Assembly (NCBI RefSeq): GCF_007991615.1
Contig: NZ_BJYR01000003.1
Location: 106,419 to 170,418, forward strand
Source: Novosphingobium sediminis
GTDB taxonomy: Bacteria > Pseudomonadota > Alphaproteobacteria > Sphingomonadales > Sphingomonadaceae
Direction of reading: 5' to 3'
Length of the DNA stretch: 64,000 bases
A program made the translations under genes and the position numbers. Below are positions 52,599 through 64,000 of this stretch, piece after piece. Position 1 is the first letter of the stretch, and every line of letters starts with the position of its first letter. The notes under the pieces were generated by a model. It saw only the letters and a program-made list of their open reading frames with translations, was not told the origin of the DNA and searched no databases.

Positions 52599-53686
52599 TG
52601 TCCACTCTCCATCATGGCGTCCAAGGCGCCGATGCTATCGTGATCGAGCGCGAGTTCGGCCGCGCCGCGCGCCATCGAAAGGAAGTTGGCGTCGCCCCGC
52701 TCGGTGCGCACCACGAAGGCCGCGCTGAACACTGCCGTGAACAGCCCATGCAGCGCCCCGATCCGGTAGCGCCGCATCATGACATCTTGCGCAATCGGTG
52801 CCCCGTGCCGCGACATTTCCTCGGCATAGAGCCCCAGCAAGGCAGCCTCGTTGGGCCGCCTCAGATCGCTGCCGATCCCGCAACCCATGAAATAGCCCAC
52901 GTCGGTCATCGCGCAGCCTATGGCGCAGGTCTGCCAGTCGACAATGGCAATCGGCTCAGCCCCGCCGCCGACGCCGAACAGCATGTTGTCGAGCCGGAAA
53001 TCGCCGTGGATCAGGCATGGCTCTTCCGGCTGCCGGTTCAGCCAGCGCTCCACCCGCTGGTCGAGTTCGTCGCAAAGCAATAGCGCATCCTCCGCCAGTT
53101 GCCCGGCATACCGTTCGCGAAAGATCGCATGGGCCTGATGATAGAGCGTCCCGATCTGGTTCAGCAGCCCCTCGCGGCCATGGAGCCAGTCCGCACCGAG
53201 CACCGCAGGAAGGCCCTTGGTCGCCGCATGGAGCGCCGCCGCTTGCCGGATTGCTGCTTCGGCATCGGCAAGGCCGCAGCCTTCCAGCTGGTTGCCGCCG
53301 CGCTCGGGCGCGAGATCCTCAAACAGCAGCACGAAATCGGTGCCATCAGCGTTGATTTCCGCCGCATAGACCGTGGGCGTGCGCACCGCGATGCCCTTGG
53401 CGAGTTCGCGGTAGAAGCCCACTTCCTTCACATAGAGCATCATCGCCGCCGCCGTGCCGCGGCTGGTGGGATCGGCTGATGCAAACTTGCCAGCCAGCGT
53501 TGCCGGGGCCGCCGTGGGCCGGTCATAAGTCAGCGTAAAGCGCGCGGTATCGCCCACTTGCCCGGTGCCGATGGATTTCCATTCCAGCCCGGTAATCCGC
53601 GCGTCACCAAGCAGGCCTGCGCCCGCCAATTGCGCTTCGATCCAGCCCGGCGTTACCGCCGCGGCCGTCGTCGGAAATTCCACCAT
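52592..53686 (-). CDS. Aminoglycoside phosphotransferase-fold (ACAD10-like) kinase
   Basis: 364 residues. The catalytic-loop motif LIHGDFRLDNMLFG and the metal-binding IVDWQTCAIG identify the phosphotransferase (APH/choline kinase) fold; TARFTLTYDRP and ATLAGKFASADP form the ATP lobe. Members close to acyl-CoA dehydrogenases phosphorylate hydroxyacyl groups, whereas others act on small sugars, so the substrate is unknown. It is the first gene of a two-gene unit with the lipocalin-like protein. It is unlikely to be a resistance gene. Confidence 0.75.
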   Translation of the reverse strand: MVEFPTTAAAVTPGWIEAQLAGAGLLGDARITGLEWKSIGTGQVGDTARFTLTYDRPTAAPATLAGKFASADPTSRGTAAAMMLYVKEVGFYRELAKGIAVRTPTVYAAEINADGTDFVLLFEDLAPERGGNQLEGCGLADAEAAIRQAAALHAATKGLPAVLGADWLHGREGLLNQIGTLYHQAHAIFRERYAGQLAEDALLLCDELDQRVERWLNRQPEEPCLIHGDFRLDNMLFGVGGGAEPIAIVDWQTCAIGCAMTDVGYFMGCGIGSDLRRPNEAALLGLYAEEMSRHGAPIAQDVMMRRYRIGALHGLFTAVFSAAFVVRTERGDANFLSMARGAAELALDHDSIGALDAMMESGQC

Positions 53687-53758
53687 GTATCACTCTCCGC
53701 CAGCAAGACTGGCAGAGAGCGACAGCAATGGAAAGAGACTTTAAGCGGTCAGTTAAAC

Positions 53759-55078
<1,320 letters not shown>

Positions 55079-55241
55079 CTATCGGTGCTTCGCCGGCGAT
55101 ACAAGTCCGCCTAGCTATGCGTGGAACCGTCCGGTCGTCCCATGCGTAAGGCAAATGCGGCCGCAGCGCGCTTTCGCACTTGCGGCAATTGGGCTAGGAC
55201 CGGAACGTAATCCAGAATCGCCCCGTGAAAGGACCCGCACC

Positions 55242-55904
55242 ATGGCCGATACCCCTGACAACGCGGCTCCCGAAGCCGCTCCCAAGCCCAAGAGCCGCAA
55301 GAAGCCGGCGCTGAAGGCCGTCGAGACTGCGATTGAAGCCGTGGCCGAAGCCGTGCCTGCCGAGATCGCACAGATCGAGGAAACCGCCTCCGAAGCGGCC
55401 ACCAGCGTCACCACCCGCTTCGGCAAGGCAATCGAAGACGCCAAGGCCAGCGCTGCCACGCTCACCGGCGAGGCGCGCGAACGCACCGCTGCGCTCACCG
55501 GAACCGTCTCCGCGACGGCCAGCGAATACACCGAAAAGGCCGGCGAATATGCCGAGCAGGCCAAGGTCGTCGCGCTTGATCTCGCGCGGCAGGGCAAGGG
55601 CAAGGCCACCCAGGCGCTCTCCACCCTCGGCGAGACGATCGAGAGCAACGCCGGCGTGATCGACGAGAAGCTCGGCGTGCAATACGGCGATTACGCCCGC
55701 GGCGCAGCGCATACGCTGCAGTCGACGGCCGCCAGCCTCGAAGCCAAGGACATTCCCGAGATCGGCGAGGAGATCGTGACCTTCGTGAAGAAGAGCCCGG
55801 TCAAGGCGCTCGGCATCGCAGCGGTGACGGGTTTCGTCCTCTCGCGCTTCCTGCGCCGCAAGCCTGCGCCTGCTGCGGACAGCGCCGAAACCACGGAAGC
55901 CTGA
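55242..55904 (+). CDS. YqjD/ElaB-like membrane-anchored protein
   Basis: 220 residues. A Lys/Pro/Ala-rich N-terminus is followed by a long amphipathic helix (about 40-160; repeats such as ATSVTTRFGKAIEDAKASAA and EYTEKAGEYAEQAKVVALD) and a C-terminal anchor (PVKALGIAAVTGFVLSRFLR) with Arg/Lys at its end. This layout matches the YqjD/ElaB group, whose E. coli members bind ribosomes at the inner membrane in stationary phase. AAAGGA lies before the ATG. It is followed by holin-X-like and two small membrane genes, the same order as E. coli yqjDEK. Confidence 0.6.
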   Translation: MADTPDNAAPEAAPKPKSRKKPALKAVETAIEAVAEAVPAEIAQIEETASEAATSVTTRFGKAIEDAKASAATLTGEARERTAALTGTVSATASEYTEKAGEYAEQAKVVALDLARQGKGKATQALSTLGETIESNAGVIDEKLGVQYGDYARGAAHTLQSTAASLEAKDIPEIGEEIVTFVKKSPVKALGIAAVTGFVLSRFLRRKPAPAADSAETTEA

Positions 55905-55913
55905 TTTCAGCGC

Positions 55914-56294
55914 GTGACCGAAGACAAGGTCCACACCGAAAGCGAAACAGGGGCAGACGAGTCCCTGCTTGGAGGCGCGCGCGCACTGCTGGAGGACGGC
56001 CAGACGCTGATCGCGGCAGAGCTTGAATTCCAGAAGGCGCGCGCCGGTTTCGTGCTCGGCCGCGCCAAGGGCATTCTTGGGTTCGCCGCGCTGGCGCTGG
56101 CGCTGCTGTTCTTTGCCTTGATGGCGCTGGTCGTGGGCCTGCTGCTCGCATTGGCGCCGCTGATCGGGCCATGGGGCGCTCTGGCGGTCGTCTTTCTCGG
56201 CCTGCTGGCGCTCACCGGTCTTTGCGTGCTTGGCGTGATCGGCCGTGTCCGTGCGGTCAGTCGCGCGATCAAGGGGCGGGACGGCCCGGCATGA
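55914..56294 (+). CDS. Phage holin superfamily III-like membrane protein (YqjE type)
   Basis: 126 residues with two hydrophobic segments (FAALALALLFFALMALVVGL and WGALAVVFLGLLALTGLCVL) after an amphipathic helix, as in YqjE/holin-X proteins. It begins at GTG and its TGA overlaps the ATG of the next gene. No lysis gene is near, so a holin function is unlikely; it belongs to a membrane-associated operon. Confidence 0.75.
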   Translation: MTEDKVHTESETGADESLLGGARALLEDGQTLIAAELEFQKARAGFVLGRAKGILGFAALALALLFFALMALVVGLLLALAPLIGPWGALAVVFLGLLALTGLCVLGVIGRVRAVSRAIKGRDGPA

Positions 56295-56593
56295 GCGACG
56301 AGACGCTGCACGAGGCCCGCGCCCGGCGCAATGCGGCCTGGGCCCGCTTCAACGGCCAGAAGGATGCGCTGCGCACCGGTCTGGCCGAGAAATCCATCCC
56401 TGCCCGCATCAAGGACGCGGCGATGGACCGCGTGATCGACACAGTCGATGAGGCGAAGGCCGTCGCCAAGGACAATATCCCGGTGATCGGCGGCACGCTG
56501 GCGCTGCTCGCCGCGTGGTTCTTCCGCCGCCCGCTCATCAATCTCATCAAGAACCGCTTCGGCAGCGACGAAGCGGACGAGGACGTCACATGA
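56291..56593 (+). CDS. Small membrane protein of the YqjK-like position
   Basis: 100 residues with a charged helix (ARARRNAAWARFNGQKDALR) and a C-terminal membrane segment (IPVIGGTLALLAAWFFRRPL). It overlaps both neighbours by ATGA. The role is unknown; the gene order parallels the third gene of the E. coli yqjDEK operon, though similarity to YqjK is not established. Confidence 0.65.
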   Translation: MSDETLHEARARRNAAWARFNGQKDALRTGLAEKSIPARIKDAAMDRVIDTVDEAKAVAKDNIPVIGGTLALLAAWFFRRPLINLIKNRFGSDEADEDVT

Positions 56594-57030
56594 CCGAGAG
56601 CGAAACACCCCAGCCGAATGCGGAAACGCCCGAAACCGAAAAGCCGGCGGATACGCTCGGTAAGGTCAAGGGCTTCGTCGAGGAGCATCCCGTCGCCATG
56701 GTCGCGGGCGGCATTCTTGTCGGTGCGCTTGTGGCAGGAGCGCTGTCCCGCGCCGGAAGCGGCGTTACCGGCGACAAGGCAACCCGCAAGGGCACCCTCT
56801 CGCGCATGTCCCTCCCCCGCCGCGCGGCGGATCTTGCCGCAGTGGGGCTCGAGATCGCAGCCGCCTACGTCGCCGGTGCGGCCGGTGAAAAAGCCGCCGC
56901 TGCCACAAGCGAAGCGCCGGAGGACGCCGCAAAGCCTGCAAGGCCGAGCCTGCCTGCGCTGGCCGACAAGACGCTGCGCACGCTCGCGCCGGTCATCACG
57001 CGCCACCTTCCCGGCAAGAAGGCTGATTAA
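56590..57030 (+). CDS. Small Ala-rich membrane protein
   Basis: 146 residues. Charged N-terminus (TESETPQPNAETPETEKPAD), then a hydrophobic segment (PVAMVAGGILVGALVAGALS), then an Ala/Lys-rich tail. I do not recognise a family. Being translationally coupled to the preceding genes, it probably belongs to the same envelope complex. A hairpin follows its stop. Confidence 0.65.
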   Translation: MTESETPQPNAETPETEKPADTLGKVKGFVEEHPVAMVAGGILVGALVAGALSRAGSGVTGDKATRKGTLSRMSLPRRAADLAAVGLEIAAAYVAGAAGEKAAAATSEAPEDAAKPARPSLPALADKTLRTLAPVITRHLPGKKAD

Positions 57031-57061
57031 CGGCCTATTCCGTAGCGGCCGGGGCTTGCAC

Positions 57062-57085
57062 GCCCCTCTCTATTTTGCGAGGGGC
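57062..57085. repeat. Hairpin upstream of the DUF4170 gene
   Basis: GCCCCTC-(10)-GAGGGGC is a perfect 7-base stem between the membrane operon and the DUF4170 gene. No T-run follows it, so it may be a leader structure or processing site rather than a terminator. Confidence 0.4.
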
Positions 57086-57116
57086 AGGCTTCCTCCCCAA
57101 GGAACGGAAGCCAGCC

Positions 57117-57341
57117 ATGCAGAAACTGCACCTCGTCATGGGCGGGCGGGTCAAGGACCCGCAGCACCTCGAATTTACCGATCTTTCGAAGATCGACCTC
57201 GTCGGCGTCTATCCCGATTATGCCAGCGCTGAAGAAGCATGGCGCAGCTGTGCCCAGCGCACGGTCGACGATGCCGAAATGCGCTACGTGGTGGTCCATC
57301 TCCACCGCCTGCTGGAACCCGCGCTGCACAAGCCGGAGTAA
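57117..57341 (+). CDS. DUF4170 domain protein
   Basis: 74 residues (LHLVMGGRVKDPQHLEFTDL, then KIDLVGVYPDYASAEEAWRS and MRYVVVHLHRLLEP) of the small DUF4170 family found in alphaproteobacteria; its function is unknown. GGAA lies upstream of the ATG. A bidirectional terminator follows, shared with greA on the other strand. Confidence 0.75.
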   Translation: MQKLHLVMGGRVKDPQHLEFTDLSKIDLVGVYPDYASAEEAWRSCAQRTVDDAEMRYVVVHLHRLLEPALHKPE

Positions 57342-57348
57342 CGCAACG

Positions 57349-57381
57349 AAAAACGGCCGGGGCAGAACCCCGGCCGTTTTT
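57349..57381. terminator. Bidirectional rho-independent terminator
   Basis: AAAAACGGCCGGGG-CAGAA-CCCCGGCCGTTTTT is a strong stem with A and T runs on either side, between the convergent DUF4170 and greA genes. It terminates both. Confidence 0.9.
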
Positions 57382-57407
57382 CGTTCATACCTCAGCGTGG
57401 CGAGACC

Positions 57408-57884
57408 TCAGATAAACTCGATCTTCTCGACCACATAGAACCGGTCGCCAGAAGGCACGGTCACTTCGATCTCGTCTTCCACCCGGCGGCCGATCAGCGC
57501 GCGCCCGAGCGGCGAGTTGTAGCTGATCCGGCCGCGCTTGGCGTCAGCCTCGGCCTGGCCAACGATCTGATAGCGCACCGGCTTGTCGGCATCATCGAGC
57601 AGCGTGACGGTCGCGCCGAACACGATGCGGTCGCCCGAAAGCGTCGTCGGGTCGATGATCTGCGCGCGGCTGAGCTTGTCTTCCAGATCGCTGATCGCTG
57701 CTTCGACCTGACCCTGACGCTCCTTCGCGGCATGGTATTCGGCGTTTTCGGAAAGATCGCCGTGCGCGCGTGCTTCCTCGATAGCATCGACGATGTGGGG
57801 ACGTTCTTCGCGCAGCGCCTTTAGCTCTGCCGTAAGCTTCTCGTAGCCTTCGGCCAGCATCGGCAGCTTTTCAACACTTGCCAT
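57408..57884 (-). CDS. greA: Transcription elongation factor GreA
   Basis: 158 residues, the usual length. The coiled-coil N-terminal domain ([40 protein letters not shown] with the acidic tip) is followed by the FKBP-like domain ([20 protein letters not shown]). It rescues backtracked RNA polymerase by stimulating transcript cleavage. The ATG at 57884 has AAGGA upstream; the longer frame to 57986 is not used. Confidence 0.95.
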   Translation of the reverse strand: MASVEKLPMLAEGYEKLTAELKALREERPHIVDAIEEARAHGDLSENAEYHAAKERQGQVEAAISDLEDKLSRAQIIDPTTLSGDRIVFGATVTLLDDADKPVRYQIVGQAEADAKRGRISYNSPLGRALIGRRVEDEIEVTVPSGDRFYVVEKIEFI

Positions 57885-57995
57885 CCCTAGTCCTTCTTGT
57901 CTTTCAATCCCTTGGGCCAACAGCGCCAAGAGAAAACCATTCCTTCCCGGCAGGCATGATGCCGAACCGGGCCCCAATCGCCGCAATGCTGGGGG

Positions 57996-61354
<3,359 letters not shown>

Positions 61355-61355
<1 letters not shown>

Positions 61356-62122
61356 TAACCTAAGCCTACCTGTTTCACGAGAACCGCCAGTAGTGCTCCG
61401 GCAAGAGCGCCGACCGTCTCTTTCTCATACCTAAGGGCCAAAAATTTAAGACCCTCAATTAGGGTCCATTGTAGTGCATATAACTTAAAGTTACCTGCGC
61501 GAATTAACTCTCGACCAGCCTTAAGCTGACCAATGATTATCTCACGAAAACCAGACTCTCCGTCAATTCCATTGAGCCGTTCAACTGCATCAATCAGTTC
61601 AGATGTCTGTTCATCAAATTGACTGATCTGATTGTGATTTAGAGATACAGTTCTATCCGAAGCTGGAAAATCTGAAGATACGCGATCCACATCACTGATA
61701 TTACTTTCAATTTCCTGATCATACTTACCCATCTCAACACCATCTGAGCGAGCAATATTGATCAGAGCCTTAGTGAATGCACCATCTCCAAGATTAGAGA
61801 TCCTAATTCCAACCTCAGATCCAGAACGAATTATATTGTAGTAATTTATCACATTTGAGATAGGCATTTTAAAATAATGCCCTGTGAATTCATCACCCTC
61901 AATGAAAATTGCCTGATTATTCTTTAAATCATCAATAAAAATATTCACAATATCTTTATATTTATCGCCAATTTCAATACCTATATCCTGAAAATGCCGG
62001 GCCAATGCCTTATGAAAAATATCCTCCATTCGCTCGACTGGAAGCCACTTCTTCGTGGTCTCAACGAAATCAGTTTTACAGATCGCATTGAGCAGAGCGA
62101 GTTTTAGATAGTCTTCCTTCAC
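61355..62122 (-). CDS. Low-GC uncharacterised protein inserted between carA and carB
   Basis: 255 residues, unrecognised. The GC content is far below the surroundings, visible in A/T-rich third positions throughout 61400-62100. The start is GTG overlapping the carA stop (GTGA); the TAA overlaps the carB start (TAATG). Residues about 1-150 are a charged, partly helical domain ([40 protein letters not shown]). Residues about 150-255 carry a [20 protein letters not shown] motif, helices ([40 protein letters not shown]) and a hydrophobic C-terminus ([20 protein letters not shown]) that may insert in the membrane. The PASDR-helix-hydrophobic tail layout resembles uncharacterised alphaproteobacterial proteins. 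Function unknown; recent acquisition into the operon is inferred. Confidence 0.8.
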
Positions 62123-63288
62123 CCCAGCATCCCCACAAACTTCTCGAACAGATAGAAGCTGTCCTGCGGCCCCGGGCTCGCCTCAGGGTGATACTGCACC
62201 CCGAACGCCTTCTTGCCGGCGATCTCGATCCCGCAGTTCGAACCATCGAACAGCGAGACATGCGTTTCCACCACGCCTTCAGGCAGAGTTGAATTATCGA
62301 CCGCAAATCCATGGTTCATCGAGGTGATCTCGACGACGCTGTCCGCATGCCGCTTTACCGGATGGTTCGCGCCGCGGTGGCCTTGGTGCATCTTCACCGT
62401 CTTCGCACCCGCCGCGAGGCCGAGCATCTGGTGGCCAAGGCAGATGCCGAACACCGGAATGTCGCGCTCCAGCAGGCCCTGGATCAGCGGCACGGCATAG
62501 ACGCCCGTCGCAGCCGGATCGCCCGGACCGTTCGAGAGGAACACGCCCGCCGGCTCCAGCGCCAGCACCGTCTCAAGCGAAGTCTCCGCCGGCACCACCG
62601 TCACCCGCGCACCGGCGCGCACCAGATTGCGGAAGATGTTGTCCTTGGCGCCGTAATCGACCGCCACGACATGCGGGCGCGCGTCACGCGGCGAGCGGGC
62701 ATAGCCCTGCCCGAGATGCCAGATGCCGCCTTCCCAGTCAGCCTGCTCGTCCCGGCTCACCACGCGGGCGAGGTCCATGCCTTCAAGGCCCGGCCAGGCC
62801 TTCGCTTCGGCGATCAGCGCCGGAATATCGAAATTGCCCTCGGGATCATGCGCGATCACTGCATTGGGCGCGCCGAGCAGGCGGATCCGCCGCGTCAGCG
62901 CCCGGGTATCCACGCCCGAAAGCCCGATCTTGCCGCGCGCCGCCAGCCAAGCCTGCAGCGGCTCAATCGCGCGGAAATTGGCCGGCTCTGTCACATCCTC
63001 GCGCACCACGCAGCCAACCGCGCCGGGCACGTCATGGCTCTCCATGTCCTCAGGATTGGTGCCGACATTGCCGATATGGGGGAACGTGAAGGTCACCACC
63101 TGACCCGCGTAGGACGGGTCCGTCATCACTTCCTGATAGCCCGTCATCGCGGTGTTGAAGCACACTTCGCCCACCGCCTTGCCTTCCGCGCCAAAGCCGC
63201 GTCCCCACGCCACCGATCCATCGGCGAGAACAAGAACGCCGGTTGCGCCGGCCGGCTTGGGCGCATGAGTGTGGGCGGGGTCGGCCAT
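62119..63288 (-). CDS. carA: Carbamoyl-phosphate synthase small (glutaminase) subunit
   Basis: 389 residues. The class I glutamine amidotransferase domain has the nucleophile Cys in PVFGICLGHQMLGLA and the His/Glu in QYHPEASPGPQDS; the N-terminal domain contains VCFNTAMTGYQEVMTDPSY. It supplies ammonia to CarB. The next open frame downstream is not carB but the inserted low-GC gene, which begins on the TGA of carA. The gene diverges from yqeY across a 161-base promoter region. Confidence 0.96.
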   Translation of the reverse strand: MADPAHTHAPKPAGATGVLVLADGSVAWGRGFGAEGKAVGEVCFNTAMTGYQEVMTDPSYAGQVVTFTFPHIGNVGTNPEDMESHDVPGAVGCVVREDVTEPANFRAIEPLQAWLAARGKIGLSGVDTRALTRRIRLLGAPNAVIAHDPEGNFDIPALIAEAKAWPGLEGMDLARVVSRDEQADWEGGIWHLGQGYARSPRDARPHVVAVDYGAKDNIFRNLVRAGARVTVVPAETSLETVLALEPAGVFLSNGPGDPAATGVYAVPLIQGLLERDIPVFGICLGHQMLGLAAGAKTVKMHQGHRGANHPVKRHADSVVEITSMNHGFAVDNSTLPEGVVETHVSLFDGSNCGIEIAGKKAFGVQYHPEASPGPQDSFYLFEKFVGMLG

Positions 63289-63449
63289 GATAGGGGGCGC
63301 TCCGTTGGCAAGGGTCTGGCGATGTCGCTAAGGCTCGGTCGCTAGGCCCCTCGCCCCCTCCCGTCAACCTAGCGAAGGCAGAAAGTTTCGCCTAAGTGAC
63401 AAGGCTTCGCGCCCGAAAGCGGCGCTCAATCCACAGGAATACGAATCCC

Positions 63450-63902
63450 ATGATCCGCGATACGATCAAGGCCGCCCAGATCAGCGCCATGAAAGCCGGC
63501 GACAAGGCCCGCCTCGCCGCCGTCCGCCTCATCCTTGCCAAGCTGAAGGACAAGGACATCGAACTGCGCACCGCCAGCACAGTGCCGGATGACGATGTGC
63601 TCGTGGTCGACGTTCTCCAGAAGATGGCCAAGCAGCGCCGCGAATCGATCACGCTCTATGTCGAGGGCGGCCGGCAGGAACTCGCCGATATCGAACAGGC
63701 CGAACTCGCCGTGATCGAGGAATTCCTCCCCGCCCAGATGAGCGAGGACGACACCAAGGCCGCGATCGAGGCGATCAAGGCCGAACTTGGCGCGACGTCG
63801 ATGAAGGACATGGGCAAAGTCGTCGCCGCCCTGAAGGCCCGCCACGGCAGCCAGCTCGACATGGGCAAGGCGAGCGGGCTGGTGAAGGCAGCGCTGGCGT
63901 GA
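63450..63902 (+). CDS. yqeY: GatB/YqeY domain protein
   Basis: 150 residues, full length for the family. Segments IKAAQISAMKAGDKARLAAV, LVVDVLQKMAKQRRESITLY, LAVIEEFLPAQMSEDD and MKDMGKVVAALKARHG fit YqeY, a free-standing relative of the GatB tail that probably acts with tRNA-dependent amidation. CAGGAAT lies before the ATG at 63450. A cluster of GGGAGG hairpins follows the stop. Confidence 0.88.
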   Translation: MIRDTIKAAQISAMKAGDKARLAAVRLILAKLKDKDIELRTASTVPDDDVLVVDVLQKMAKQRRESITLYVEGGRQELADIEQAELAVIEEFLPAQMSEDDTKAAIEAIKAELGATSMKDMGKVVAALKARHGSQLDMGKASGLVKAALA

Positions 63903-63905
63903 CTT

Positions 63906-63981
63906 CCCCCCTCCCGCCTGCGGGAGGAACCATGCCATCTTCTCCCCTCCCGCTTGCGGGAGGGGTCGGGGGTGGGCCCTT
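63906..63981. repeat. Tandem CTCCCGC/GCGGGAG palindromes
   Basis: CTCCCGCCTGCGGGAGG and CCCCTCCCGCTTGCGGGAGGGG are two related hairpins 5-30 bp apart after yqeY, followed by GTCGGGGGTGGGCC. Such CCCTCCCGC...GCGGGAGGGG repeats are common intergenic elements in sphingomonads. They may also end the yqeY transcript. Confidence 0.7.
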
Positions 63982-64000
63982 GGTGGTGCGCGCTCTCAGG

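Overview
The window is about 64 kb of GC-rich chromosomal DNA. Large TonB-dependent receptors, beta-oxidation modules, a StyA-type flavoprotein monooxygenase, a C-glycoside cleavage pair and REP-like palindromes together suggest an alphaproteobacterium of the order Sphingomonadales (Novosphingobium/Sphingobium type). This placement is an inference from gene content. No rRNA gene or named marker fixes the species.

Layout. (1) 1-21.1 kb, + strand: the baseplate and spike half of an extracellular contractile injection system (eCIS). It begins inside a giant protein with two DUF4157 (eCIS core) domains. Then come a CIS tube/adaptor protein, a LysM/gpX-like protein, a gpD hub, a gpV spike, a PAAR-like tip, gp25, two gpJ-like wedge proteins, a tail-I-like protein with a beta-helix tail, a DUF6519-type beta-helix protein and a small TTR-like protein. 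Sheath, tube and ATPase genes would have to lie upstream of the window. (2) 21.2-31.1 kb: two TPR-CHAT (caspase-fold) proteins flank a PAS protein with a broken GGDEF motif, a PilZ-XRE fusion regulator, an esterase and an enoyl-CoA hydratase. The second CHAT gene has lost its 5' end at a junction with the 3' stub of a short-chain dehydrogenase gene. (3) 31.4-36.9 kb: TonB receptor, StyA-like monooxygenase, AraC regulator and a divergent StyB-like flavin reductase, which read as a uptake-and-oxidation module for an aromatic or indolic substrate. (4) 37-43 kb: a four-gene beta-oxidation operon (two acyl-CoA dehydrogenases, thiolase, FadB/J-type fusion). (5) 43.6-49.6 kb: a partly decayed glycoside island with PhyH dioxygenase, C-glycoside deglycosidase beta and alpha subunits, TetR regulator, aldose epimerase, a truncated Gfo/Idh dehydrogenase, a DUF1080 hydrolase, a TonB receptor stub and an interrupted oxidase stub. 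It shares TTTAATC/GATTAA palindromes. Two decayed IS6-family relics in the same orientation bracket regions 4 and 5. (6) 50.2-64 kb: housekeeping genes (tRNA-Ser(GGA), cyclophilin, enolase, a yqjDEK-like membrane operon, greA, carAB, yqeY).

The most unusual feature is a low-GC, unrecognised gene placed without a seam between carA and carB. Its GTG start overlaps the carA stop and its TAA stop overlaps the carB ATG, so it must be co-expressed with carbamoyl-phosphate synthase. Other points of interest are the double-DUF4157 giant protein, the CHAT/c-di-GMP neighbourhood beside the eCIS, the PilZ-XRE fusion with a palindrome at its own start, and the operator family of the glycoside island.
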